Below are positions 6,720 to 12,712 of a DNA stretch of 12,712 bases, in pieces. The notes beneath the pieces were generated by a model. That model searched no databases and was not told the origin of the DNA. It saw only the letters and a program-made list of their open reading frames with translations. The position numbers and the translations under genes were made by a program. The stretch comes from Lachnospiraceae bacterium. GTDB taxonomy: Bacteria; Bacillota; Clostridia; Lachnospirales; Lachnospiraceae. The stretch spans positions 1 through 12,712 of the forward strand of contig CAAFNG010000171.1 of assembly GCA_900764225.1 (NCBI GenBank), given 5' to 3'. Numbering within the stretch: position 1 is the stretch's first letter; every line of letters starts with the position of its first letter.

Positions 6720-8060
6720 ATGTCAAAAAAAGTATTTCTGAAAGGAACTCTGATTCTTGCCTGTACCGGCCTTATCAGCCGTCTTGCAGGCTTCTTTTAT
6801 AGAATATTCCTGTCTCATTCCATTGGTGCAGAAGATATGGGACTGTACCAGCTCGCCCTTCCGATCCAGGGACTGATGGCAGCTCTTTCCTATGCCGGGA
6901 TCCAGTCCGCTCTTTCACGTCTGATCTCCGCAAAACTTATACTTCACAGGAAAAAAGACGCCCGTTTTTCCCTGATCCTTGGAACCGTTGCCGCAGTTAT
7001 CCTCTCTGCCATGGCCGGATTTTTTCTCTTTGAAAATGCAGATTTTTTTGCGAAAGCAGTTCTGAAAGAGCCAAAAACCTCCGACCTTCTCCGTCTGATC
7101 GGCTTTACAGTTCCTGTCTGTGCCATCCACGCCTGCATAGACAGCTATTATTATGCCCAAAAAAAAGCCATCGTACCCGCAGCAGTTCAGCTGACGGAAC
7201 AGGCTGTACGCATCGGTGCTTCCTATGTGCTTTATCTTATCTGTCTGCGGGAAAGCCGCCCGGTCACTGCTCTTATTGCAGCCGGGGGCTCTCTTGCCGG
7301 TGAGATCGCGGCATCCCTTGTTTCTCTTCTTGCCATTACTTTTTATTTTGGAAACTGTCACTTTTCAGAAACAGATGTCCGAACCTGCCGGACTTTCTCT
7401 CTTGCAAAAGAAATCTTCGGGCTTTCCTTTCCCATATCTCTGAACCGGATTCTTCTGACTCTTCTCGGAAGCATCGAAGTCGTTCTGATTCCGCAGATGC
7501 TTCTTCGCTTTGGCCTCACTGCATCGGATTCGCTTCAGATCTACGGAATTTTCACAGGAATGGCACTTCCGCTGATTCTTTTTCCTTCTACGCTCACAGC
7601 TTCCGCCTCTGTTATGCTCATGCCTTCTGTGGCGGAACTAGATACCCTTGGAGACCGGAAAAAAATTCAAAAGGTTATTGACCAGACTTTTTTTCTTTGC
7701 ATGCTGCTTGGTTTCCTCTGTGGAGCAGCTTTTTTCCTTATGGGACCGTTTCTCGGACGTCTCCTCTTTCACAGTCCCACTGCCGGAACATACATCCGCT
7801 ACATGGCTTTCGTCTGCCCTTTTCTCTACACCAATACAATGCTTGCCAGTATCCTCCACGGTCTTGGCAGACCGGGACGCTGCCTTGTACATAATATTTC
7901 CGGAATCCTGGTACGGATCTTCTTTGTCACTGCCGTGATTCCTGTAATCGGAATACGAGGCTATTTTTACGGAATTTTTCTGGGCGAGCTTCTTCTTTCT
8001 CTTCTACACGTGAAAGCGCTAAAATTTCCCTATCGACAATCCGACAATAATCGTTTATAA
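6720..8060 (+). CDS. SpoVB/MurJ-like lipid-linked oligosaccharide flippase (MOP superfamily)
   Basis: This polytopic membrane protein probably flips a lipid-linked sugar or peptidoglycan precursor across the cytoplasmic membrane. I start it at the ATG at 6720 (446 residues). The frame is open further upstream to a TTG at 6576, but that would overlap iscR and its promoter, and FLKGTLILACTGLISRLAGF is exactly the N-terminus of SpoVB-type proteins (B. subtilis SpoVB begins similarly). Other hallmarks are GAEDMGLYQLALPI, YAGIQSALSRLISA, and QLTEQAVRIGASY. The protein is hydrophobic throughout, consistent with 12 or more segments, and ends in a short basic tail. It is shorter than B. subtilis SpoVB (about 518). 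SpoVB acts in spore cortex synthesis, but related paralogues serve vegetative wall or exopolysaccharide export, so the substrate is open. The ribosome binding site is weak. It is divergent from iscR. Confidence 0.85.
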   Translation: MSKKVFLKGTLILACTGLISRLAGFFYRIFLSHSIGAEDMGLYQLALPIQGLMAALSYAGIQSALSRLISAKLILHRKKDARFSLILGTVAAVILSAMAGFFLFENADFFAKAVLKEPKTSDLLRLIGFTVPVCAIHACIDSYYYAQKKAIVPAAVQLTEQAVRIGASYVLYLICLRESRPVTALIAAGGSLAGEIAASLVSLLAITFYFGNCHFSETDVRTCRTFSLAKEIFGLSFPISLNRILLTLLGSIEVVLIPQMLLRFGLTASDSLQIYGIFTGMALPLILFPSTLTASASVMLMPSVAELDTLGDRKKIQKVIDQTFFLCMLLGFLCGAAFFLMGPFLGRLLFHSPTAGTYIRYMAFVCPFLYTNTMLASILHGLGRPGRCLVHNISGILVRIFFVTAVIPVIGIRGYFYGIFLGELLLSLLHVKALKFPYRQSDNNRL

Positions 8061-8061
8061 T
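8033..8061 (+). promoter_or_regulatory. Promoter of the DAHP synthase gene, inside the flippase 3' end
   Basis: TCGACA (8033-8038), 17 bases, TATAAT (8056-8061). The -10 overlaps the flippase TAA stop codon. Transcription would start near 8068, giving a leader of about 70 bases. No terminator was seen for the flippase gene, so some readthrough into aroF is also possible. Confidence 0.7.
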
Positions 8062-8073
8062 TAGTAATCGAAA

Positions 8074-8105
8074 TATGACAGTTCAGCAAATACGGAACTG
8101 TCATA
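8074..8105. promoter_or_regulatory. Perfect 11-bp inverted repeat in the aroF leader, candidate operator or leader hairpin
   Basis: TATGACAGTTC (8074-8084) and GAACTGTCATA (8095-8105) are perfect complements around a 10-base spacer. No U-run follows on either strand, so it is not a standard terminator. It would start a few bases after the predicted transcription start and ends 19 bases before the GGAGG at 8125-8129, so it does not hide the ribosome binding site. Both a repressor dyad and an RNA hairpin fit. Confidence 0.6.
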
Positions 8106-8140
8106 ACAGAAAATAGGGAATCACGGAGGAATTAAGTACT

Positions 8141-9172
8141 ATGAGCTTTGAATTCATAAAGAAGCTGCCGACTCCTGAAGAAATTCGCAATCAGTATCCA
8201 CTTGATGCTGAGCTTCAGGCTCTTAAAGAGAAACGCGATGCAGAGATTCGCGATGTTTTCACTGGTAAATCTGATAAATTCCTCGCTATCATCGGACCAT
8301 GCTCCGCAGATAACGAAGATGCTGTATGTGATTATCTTTTAAGACTTCGCAAGGTGCAGGAGAAGATCGAGGATAAAGTCCTCATCATCCCACGTGTTTA
8401 CACAAACAAACCACGTACAACAGGCGAAGGCTACAAGGGAATGCTTCATCAGCCGGATCCGGAGAAGAAGCCTAGTCTTCTTGCAGGTCTGGTTGCTATC
8501 CGTAAGATGCATATGCGCGCGATCCGTGAGAGCGGTTTTACCTGCGCTGATGAGATGCTTTACCCGGAGAACTACCGTTATCTTTCTGACCTGCTTTCCT
8601 ACGTTGCAGTAGGTGCACGTTCCGTAGAGGATCAGCAGCACAGATTAACGGTCAGTGGTATGGATGTTCCGGCAGGTATGAAGAACCCGACCAGCGGTGA
8701 CTATAGCGTTATGCTAAACTCTATCGTTGCTGCACAGGGTGCACACCGTTTCATTTACAGAAGCTGGGAAGTTGAGACAACCGGTAATCCGCTTTCTCAT
8801 GCAATCCTTCGTGGTGCCGTAAACAAACATGGCGAGGCGATCCCGAACTACCATTACGAGGATCTTCGTCTCCTCTATGATAAATACCACGCTAAAAACC
8901 TTGCCAACCCGGCAGTTATCGTGGATACCAACCACTCCAACTCCAACAAGCAGTACGAGCAGCAGATCCGTATTGCAAGTGAAGTTCTCCACAGCCGTAA
9001 TGTAGATTCTGAGCTTCATACTATGGTCAAGGGTCTTATGATCGAGAGCTACATCGAGCCAGGCAACCAGAAGATTGGTGGCAACCATGTTTATGGTAAG
9101 TCCATCACAGATGCCTGCCTTGGTTGGGAACAGTCCGAGCAGCTTCTCTATACTATCGCTGAGAACTGCTAA
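8141..9172 (+). CDS. aroF: 3-deoxy-7-phosphoheptulonate (DAHP) synthase, type I (AroF/G/H class)
   Basis: This cytoplasmic, metal-dependent enzyme condenses phosphoenolpyruvate with erythrose 4-phosphate, the first step of the shikimate pathway to Trp, Tyr and Phe. The 343-residue length is close to E. coli AroG (350). Visible sites are the metal-ligand Cys in IIGPCS (54), substrate-binding PRVYTNKPRTT (84-94), GARSVEDQQHR (158-168, AroG GARTTESQ), the metal-ligand His in DTNHSNSNK (265), Glu302 in MIESYIEPGNQ, and Asp324 in GKSITDACLGWE. An N-terminal extension of about 45 residues precedes the barrel, as in feedback-inhibited E. coli enzymes, but I cannot tell which amino acid would inhibit it. 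GGAGG lies 11 bases before the ATG. It stands alone with its own promoter and terminator; no other aromatic pathway gene is in the window. The E. coli isozyme letter is not determined, so the symbol is generic. Confidence 0.95.
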   Translation: MSFEFIKKLPTPEEIRNQYPLDAELQALKEKRDAEIRDVFTGKSDKFLAIIGPCSADNEDAVCDYLLRLRKVQEKIEDKVLIIPRVYTNKPRTTGEGYKGMLHQPDPEKKPSLLAGLVAIRKMHMRAIRESGFTCADEMLYPENYRYLSDLLSYVAVGARSVEDQQHRLTVSGMDVPAGMKNPTSGDYSVMLNSIVAAQGAHRFIYRSWEVETTGNPLSHAILRGAVNKHGEAIPNYHYEDLRLLYDKYHAKNLANPAVIVDTNHSNSNKQYEQQIRIASEVLHSRNVDSELHTMVKGLMIESYIEPGNQKIGGNHVYGKSITDACLGWEQSEQLLYTIAENC

Positions 9173-9210
9173 GAAGTGCCCTGACATTCTTAATCTATTT
9201 AAAAATATTT

Positions 9211-9256
9211 CCCGCCAGATCAGTTATCATTTTCTGACTTGGCGGGATTTTTCTTA
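9211..9256. terminator. Bidirectional terminator between aroF and xerD
   Basis: CCCGCCA (9211-9217) pairs with TGGCGGG (9240-9246). A second short stem, TCAG with CTGA, lies inside it after one wobble and one mismatch. On the plus strand ATTTTTCTT follows; on the minus strand AAATATTTTT follows. It therefore serves both the DAHP synthase gene and xerD, whose stop codon is 7 bases away. Confidence 0.9.
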
Positions 9257-10147
9257 ATGGCGCGGATGCGCCTTCATATATACATCTCTCATTTTCGCCA
9301 CTCCGAAATTCAGGTACACCTGTGTAGTGGAAATATCGGAATGTCCCAGCATCTCCTGCACGCTCTTTACATCAGCTCCATTCTGAAGCATATGCGCTGC
9401 AAAGGAATGACGCAGCGTGTGAGGTGTGATATCGTGCTTAATGCCAGCATCCTCCGCATAGCCCTTCAGAACCTTCCAGAAACCCTGTCTGCTCATGGAT
9501 TTTCCGGAGCAGTTGGTAAAAAGATACTCTGTCTCGTTCTCTTTCACAAATTTATCCCGGGCCTCGCCGAGATATTTCTCCATTGCATCTCTGCATACAT
9601 TTCCGATGGGAATGACTCTCTCCTTGCCCTCATCTCTGCATATCACGTATCCAAGCTGAAGGTTGATATCGGTAAGCTCCAGTCTCAGAAGCTCACTCAC
9701 ACGCATTCCTGTGGCATAAAGAAGTTCCAGCATGGCACTGTCACGGATTCCCTTGGGTGTCGTCCTGTTCGGCTGCTTTAAAAGCCTGTCTACTTCATCT
9801 ACAGAAAGGATCTCCGGCATCCGCTTCTCTACCTTAGGTGGCTTCAGCTCCAGGGATGGGTCTCTCTCGATCCTGCCCTCCTGATGAAGATACTGAAATA
9901 ATGCACGGATCGATGCCACATTTCTGGATATGGTAGAGAAAGCAAACTGTCCCCGTTCCATATAGCTTAAATATCCTTCCAGCTCCAGATCTCCTACATC
10001 CCTGATATCATATATCCCACGTTCCTCAAAATATGCCGCCATCTTTTTCAGATCTCTCTGATAAGACACTTCTGTATTGTGCGATGTTCTCTTTCTGTTA
10101 TGTAAATATGTAATAAATTCCCGTATCTCTATTTCCATTCCCTGCAT
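9254..10147 (-). CDS. xerD: Site-specific tyrosine recombinase, XerD-like
   Basis: This recombinase probably acts with a partner at dif to resolve chromosome dimers. The 297-residue length is normal for XerC/XerD. The N-terminal SAM-like core-binding domain covers about 1-95 (VSYQRDLKKMAAYFEERG, YLSYM, STISRNVASIRALFQYL). The catalytic domain has all six residues: Arg149 in YATGMRVSELL, Lys175 in EGKERVIP, His243 and Arg246 in PHTLRHSFA, His269 in LGHSDISTTQVY, and nucleophile Tyr278. Naming it XerD rather than XerC rests on position: a spoIIM-like gene lies just upstream in the same direction, as in the Bacillus spoIIM-fur-xerD region. No integrase-style neighbours or attachment repeats are seen. 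The ribosome binding site is poor for both candidate ATGs (10147 and 10138), so the exact start is uncertain. Confidence 0.88.
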   Translation of the reverse strand: MQGMEIEIREFITYLHNRKRTSHNTEVSYQRDLKKMAAYFEERGIYDIRDVGDLELEGYLSYMERGQFAFSTISRNVASIRALFQYLHQEGRIERDPSLELKPPKVEKRMPEILSVDEVDRLLKQPNRTTPKGIRDSAMLELLYATGMRVSELLRLELTDINLQLGYVICRDEGKERVIPIGNVCRDAMEKYLGEARDKFVKENETEYLFTNCSGKSMSRQGFWKVLKGYAEDAGIKHDITPHTLRHSFAAHMLQNGADVKSVQEMLGHSDISTTQVYLNFGVAKMRDVYMKAHPRH

Positions 10148-10344
10148 CTCGTTTCTAATAATCTAAACCCGTTTATTTTCTGTGGTAAATCTGTACTCTT
10201 TTATTACTGAATTATACTGTGAATTTTACATAAAATCAAACGGTTTTTTAGCGAAAAATCGCGCATTTTCAACACTTTCAGGCATTAACTACAAAATGTC
10301 GCGGATTTTATGGAAACCATCACTAGATATTGTGGAATTTCTTT
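10148..10344. other. AT-rich intergenic region between spoIIM-like gene and xerD
   Basis: About 200 bases with no credible gene. It holds the xerD promoter and two short TCGCG-centred motifs flanked by AAAAT and ATTTT (near 10256-10268 and 10294-10309). No U-run terminator for the spoIIM-like gene was found. A 62-codon open frame on the plus strand has low-complexity AT-driven composition and no ribosome binding site. Confidence 0.6.
10211..10239 (-). promoter_or_regulatory. Sigma-A type promoter of xerD
   Basis: On the minus strand, TTGATT (10234-10239), 17 bases, perfect TATAAT (10211-10216). It lies about 65 bases upstream of the xerD start, so xerD need not depend on spoIIM transcription. 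Confidence 0.75.
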
Positions 10345-10953
10345 TTAAAAAAATTTTAAACCCTTTATAATTTTTTCAACGATCCATGGATTCAGAAAGC
10401 TCTCCGCCAGAATCCCTCCGAAAAACAATGTCAGAGCCGCCATCCCCTGTCTTACGTAAAGCCCGTTTTTTGCAGGCACCAGACCATAGTTTTTCCAGAT
10501 TCCAAAAGACTGCCTGTACACAAGACCTGCCAGCCAGAAATAAACAGGAACATAGATCACATACTGAGGAAACAGAAGTCCTGCTCCTGCAAGTCCCCCA
10601 TAAAGTCCAAATTCCAGCACACACAAAGTAAGTATCAGACCCGTTTCCAGTCCCAGGATCAGTGTATACGTAACTGCCAAAGGCACGCCAAATACAGTAA
10701 AACCGCATAGAAACAAAAGTACCGCAAATCCTCCTCTGCGCCGCAGAACCTCCATAAGATATGCTATGCCCGAAATATCCGTTCTCGCAAAGCTCCTGAT
10801 CAGATAAAAAGACGCCAGGGTTTTCTGCTTCCATTCCATTTTCCAGACAATATTCGGCAGGATCGTTCCCACCAAAAAGCCGGTGAGAAACAATATTTCT
10901 GCTGGAAATCTTCCGGCTGTCTTCCACTTTCTGTTCTCGGTCTTATTCTCCAT
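10345..10953 (-). CDS. spoIIM: Stage II sporulation protein M-like integral membrane protein
   Basis: This is a 202-residue protein with a short charged N-terminus and about five hydrophobic segments (roughly 19-35, 77-100, 102-125, 129-147, 169-187). The order resembles SpoIIM: one segment (ILFLTGFLVGTILPN), an extracytoplasmic stretch (FYLIRSF), then clustered segments with LLFPQYVIYVPVYFWLAG where B. subtilis SpoIIM has its PHGIxEIPA motif. SpoIIM works with SpoIID and SpoIIP in peptidoglycan remodelling during engulfment of the forespore. Position just upstream of xerD matches the conserved Firmicute order and supports the call. The start at 10953 has AGGGTGA close before the ATG. The sequence is divergent, so a DUF95-family paralogue outside sporulation remains possible. 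Confidence 0.72.
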   Translation of the reverse strand: MENKTENRKWKTAGRFPAEILFLTGFLVGTILPNIVWKMEWKQKTLASFYLIRSFARTDISGIAYLMEVLRRRGGFAVLLFLCGFTVFGVPLAVTYTLILGLETGLILTLCVLEFGLYGGLAGAGLLFPQYVIYVPVYFWLAGLVYRQSFGIWKNYGLVPAKNGLYVRQGMAALTLFFGGILAESFLNPWIVEKIIKGLKFF

Positions 10954-10970
10954 TCACTCACCCTGTACCA

Positions 10971-10987
10971 GTTTACGTCCGGTAAAC
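10971..10987. promoter_or_regulatory. Short dyad upstream of the spoIIM-like gene
   Basis: GTTTAC (10971-10976) and GTAAAC (10982-10987) form a perfect 6-bp inverted repeat around GTCCG. It lies 18 bases before the ATG and just downstream of a possible -10 (TATATT, minus strand, 10992-10997) that has no good -35 partner. It could be an operator or chance. Confidence 0.3.
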
Positions 10988-11049
10988 AGGTAATATAACT
11001 ACAAATCTTCCTGACATTCTAACAGAAACATGCGCCATATAAAATCGCG

Positions 11050-11079
11050 AAAAAAAACCAGGCAGTAAAAACTGCCCGG
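11050..11079 (-). terminator. Intrinsic terminator of rny
   Basis: On the minus strand CCGGGCAGT pairs with ACTGCCTGG (one G-U pair) around a TTTT loop (11058-11079), followed by eight T residues (11050-11057). It lies 36 bases after the rny stop codon. Confidence 0.92.
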
Positions 11080-11115
11080 CTTTCGTTATTTTTCAGTACT
11101 CACGTGATCTATGAC

Positions 11116-12674
11116 TTACTTCGCGTAGTCAACTGCTCTGCTCTCACGGATCACATTAACCTTGATCTGTCCCGGATATTCAAGCTCTGCCTCGATCTGC
11201 TTTGCAATGTCTCTTGCAAGGAGAACCATATCAGCATCACTTACATGCTCCGGTACAACCATAACACGAATTTCTCTTCCTGCCTGAATAGCAAAAGATT
11301 TCTCTACGCCCTTGAATTCATTTGTAATGTCCTCAAGCTGTTTCAGACGATTGGTATATGTCTCCAGTGTCTCTCTTCTTGCACCAGGTCTTGCTGCGGA
11401 AATTGCATCGGCAGCCTGTACGATGCATGCGATAAGAGATTCCGGCTCCACATCACCATGATGGGACGCAACTGTGTTGATAACGATCGGAGATTCCTTA
11501 TATTTCTTACAGAGATCCACACCGATCTGAATATGAGAACCTTCCACCTCATGGTCAATGGATTTACCAATGTCATGAAGAAGTCCGGCACGCTTGGCCA
11601 TACGCACATCCACACCGATCTCTCCTGCAAGGAGTCCGGAAAGCTGTGCAACCTCAATTGAATGTCTCAGAGCATTCTGACCATAGCTTGAACGGAATTT
11701 CATACGTCCAAGAAGCTTCAGAAGCTCCGGATGGATTCCATGTACACCCACATCCATGGCAGCTGTCTCACCGTCTTCACGGATCTGTGCTTCCACTTCT
11801 TTCTGGGCTTTCTCAACCATCTCTTCGATTCTTGCCGGATGGATACGGCCATCCACGATAAGTTTCTCAAGAGCCACTCTGGCGATCTCTCTTCTGATCG
11901 GATCAAATGCAGAGAGAACTACTGCCTCCGGTGTATCATCAATAATAAGATCCACACCTGTAAGTGTCTCTAATGTACGGATGTTACGGCCTTCACGACC
12001 GATGATCCTTCCCTTCATTTCATCACTTGGAAGCTGCACCACAGAAATTGTTGTCTCGGATACATGATCTACTGCACATTTCTGAATTGCATTGACTACA
12101 TATTCCTTGGCTTTCTTGGATGCCTCTTCCTTGGCTCTGTTCTCAAGCTCCTTGTAGAGTCTTGCAACATCAACCTTTACGTCATCTTCTACAGATTTCA
12201 GTAATTCTTCTTTTGCCTGTTCGGAGGTAAGACCTGAAACTCGTTCCAGTTCCTGTACTCCTTTTTCCTCAAGTTCATTTACTCGTTTTTCTTTTTCTTG
12301 TAACTCGTTAAATTTCGCTGTACATTCCAGCTCACGCTTCTCCACTGCATTCGCTTTCTTATCAACAGATTCCTCTTTTGATAATACTCGTTTCTCATAT
12401 CTCTGCAGCTCGTTTCTCCGTTCCTTGGTTTCCCTTTCCAGTTCATTTTTAGTTCGCAGAGATTCTTCCTTTACCTCAAGTAAAGCTTCACGTTTCTTCG
12501 TCTCTGCTGCTTTCAATGCTTCATCAAGAATGTTCCTTGCCTTATCCTCTGCTGTACCTATGACTTCCGCATCCTTGCGTACTTTCTTGTCAACAGCAAC
12601 CTTGCAAGTAACAGGAACTGCAATAAGTAGCGTACTACCACAGCGACAATTACACCAATGATCGTGCTTGCCAC
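11116..12674 (-). CDS. rny: Ribonuclease Y, with an apparent one-base frameshift near the N-terminus
   Basis: RNase Y is the membrane-anchored endonuclease that starts bulk mRNA decay in Firmicutes. The body reads in one frame from about 12633 to 11116. It has a long charged coiled coil, a KH domain with GREG ([13 protein letters not shown]), and an HD domain with HDIGK (about residues 367-368 of the restored protein; B. subtilis has 368-369) and SHHGDVEP. The body frame has no plausible start: upstream it runs into a stop at 12691-12693, and the first usable codon is a TTG at 12516 inside the coiled coil. The GTG at 12674, 6 bases after AGGAGGT (12681-12687), begins [14 protein letters not shown], the expected anchor, but in another frame, which stops at 12558. 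One extra base near 12634-12638 would join them into 519 residues, the normal length (about 520). Either a real mutation or a sequence error. Confidence 0.9.
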
Positions 12675-12680
12675 AGGAGC

Positions 12681-12687
12681 ACCTCCT
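12681..12687 (-). promoter_or_regulatory. Strong ribosome binding site that fixes the rny GTG start
   Basis: AGGAGGT on the minus strand, 6 bases before GTG at 12674. It decides the true rny start and shows that the initiation signals are intact in spite of the frameshift downstream. The last 25 bases of the window hold no further readable feature. Confidence 0.85.
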
Positions 12688-12712
12688 TATTTAGTTTTCA
12701 TTGTACAAATAC

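Noticed and set aside
8074..8105. The inverted repeat as terminator of the flippase gene
   Set aside because: No U-run follows on either strand, and it lies downstream of a strong promoter for the next gene.
9254..10147. The tyrosine recombinase as an integrase of a mobile element
   Set aside because: Length and sequence are those of XerC/XerD, the neighbours are core genes, and no attachment repeats or element genes are present.
10182..10370. A 62-codon plus-strand frame between xerD and the spoIIM-like gene
   Set aside because: AT-driven composition, no ribosome binding site, and it lies over the xerD promoter on the other strand.
12691..12705. Four-codon ATG-to-TAA mini-frame just before the rny ribosome binding site
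   Set aside because: It might be the end of an upstream gene or a leader peptide, but under 40 bases are visible and neither can be supported.

Overview
The window looks like core chromosome of a low-to-mid GC, endospore-lineage Firmicute, most likely a gut Lachnospiraceae (Clostridia). The evidence is the iscR-nifS-nifU set with clostridial-type proteins, SpoVB-like and SpoIIM-like membrane proteins, a spoIIM-xerD neighbourhood like that of Bacillus and Clostridia, RNase Y, and Gram-positive style AGGAGG ribosome binding sites. The family is inferred from protein style only. No mobile element, CRISPR array, tRNA or rRNA was seen.

Layout. (1) 1-1726, plus: 3' part of a protein related to amylosucrase (GH13), entering the window through three identical 30-bp in-frame repeats. 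Its GH13 catalytic motifs are mostly eroded, so it is probably a non-catalytic relative. (2) 1735-1844: two convergent intrinsic terminators separating it from the next gene. (3) 1861-4392, minus: a CtpE/CaxP-type P-type ATPase, probably Ca2+, with an acidic insert. (4) 4481-6597, minus: iscR-nifS-nifU, an Fe-S cluster assembly operon with its Rrf2 regulator first. The ATPase lies downstream in the same direction with no clear terminator between. (5) 6598-6719: a compact divergent promoter region with a palindrome over both -35 elements. (6) 6720-8060, plus: a SpoVB/MurJ-like lipid flippase. (7) 8141-9172, plus: type I DAHP synthase, first enzyme of the shikimate pathway. Its promoter lies in the end of the flippase gene and a perfect 11-bp inverted repeat lies in its leader. 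(8) 9211-9256: a terminator shared by the DAHP synthase gene and xerD. (9) 9254-10147, minus: XerD-like tyrosine recombinase, with its own promoter. (10) 10345-10953, minus: SpoIIM-like membrane protein. (11) 11050-11079: terminator of the last gene. (12) 11116-12674, minus: RNase Y (rny), whose N-terminal membrane anchor and body are in different frames because of an apparent one-base deletion near 12634-12638.

Most of the window is housekeeping. The points most worth a second look are the degenerate amylosucrase-like protein with its repeat tract, the rny frameshift, the shared iscR/flippase control region and the inverted repeat in the DAHP synthase leader. I found no convincing new multi-gene system.
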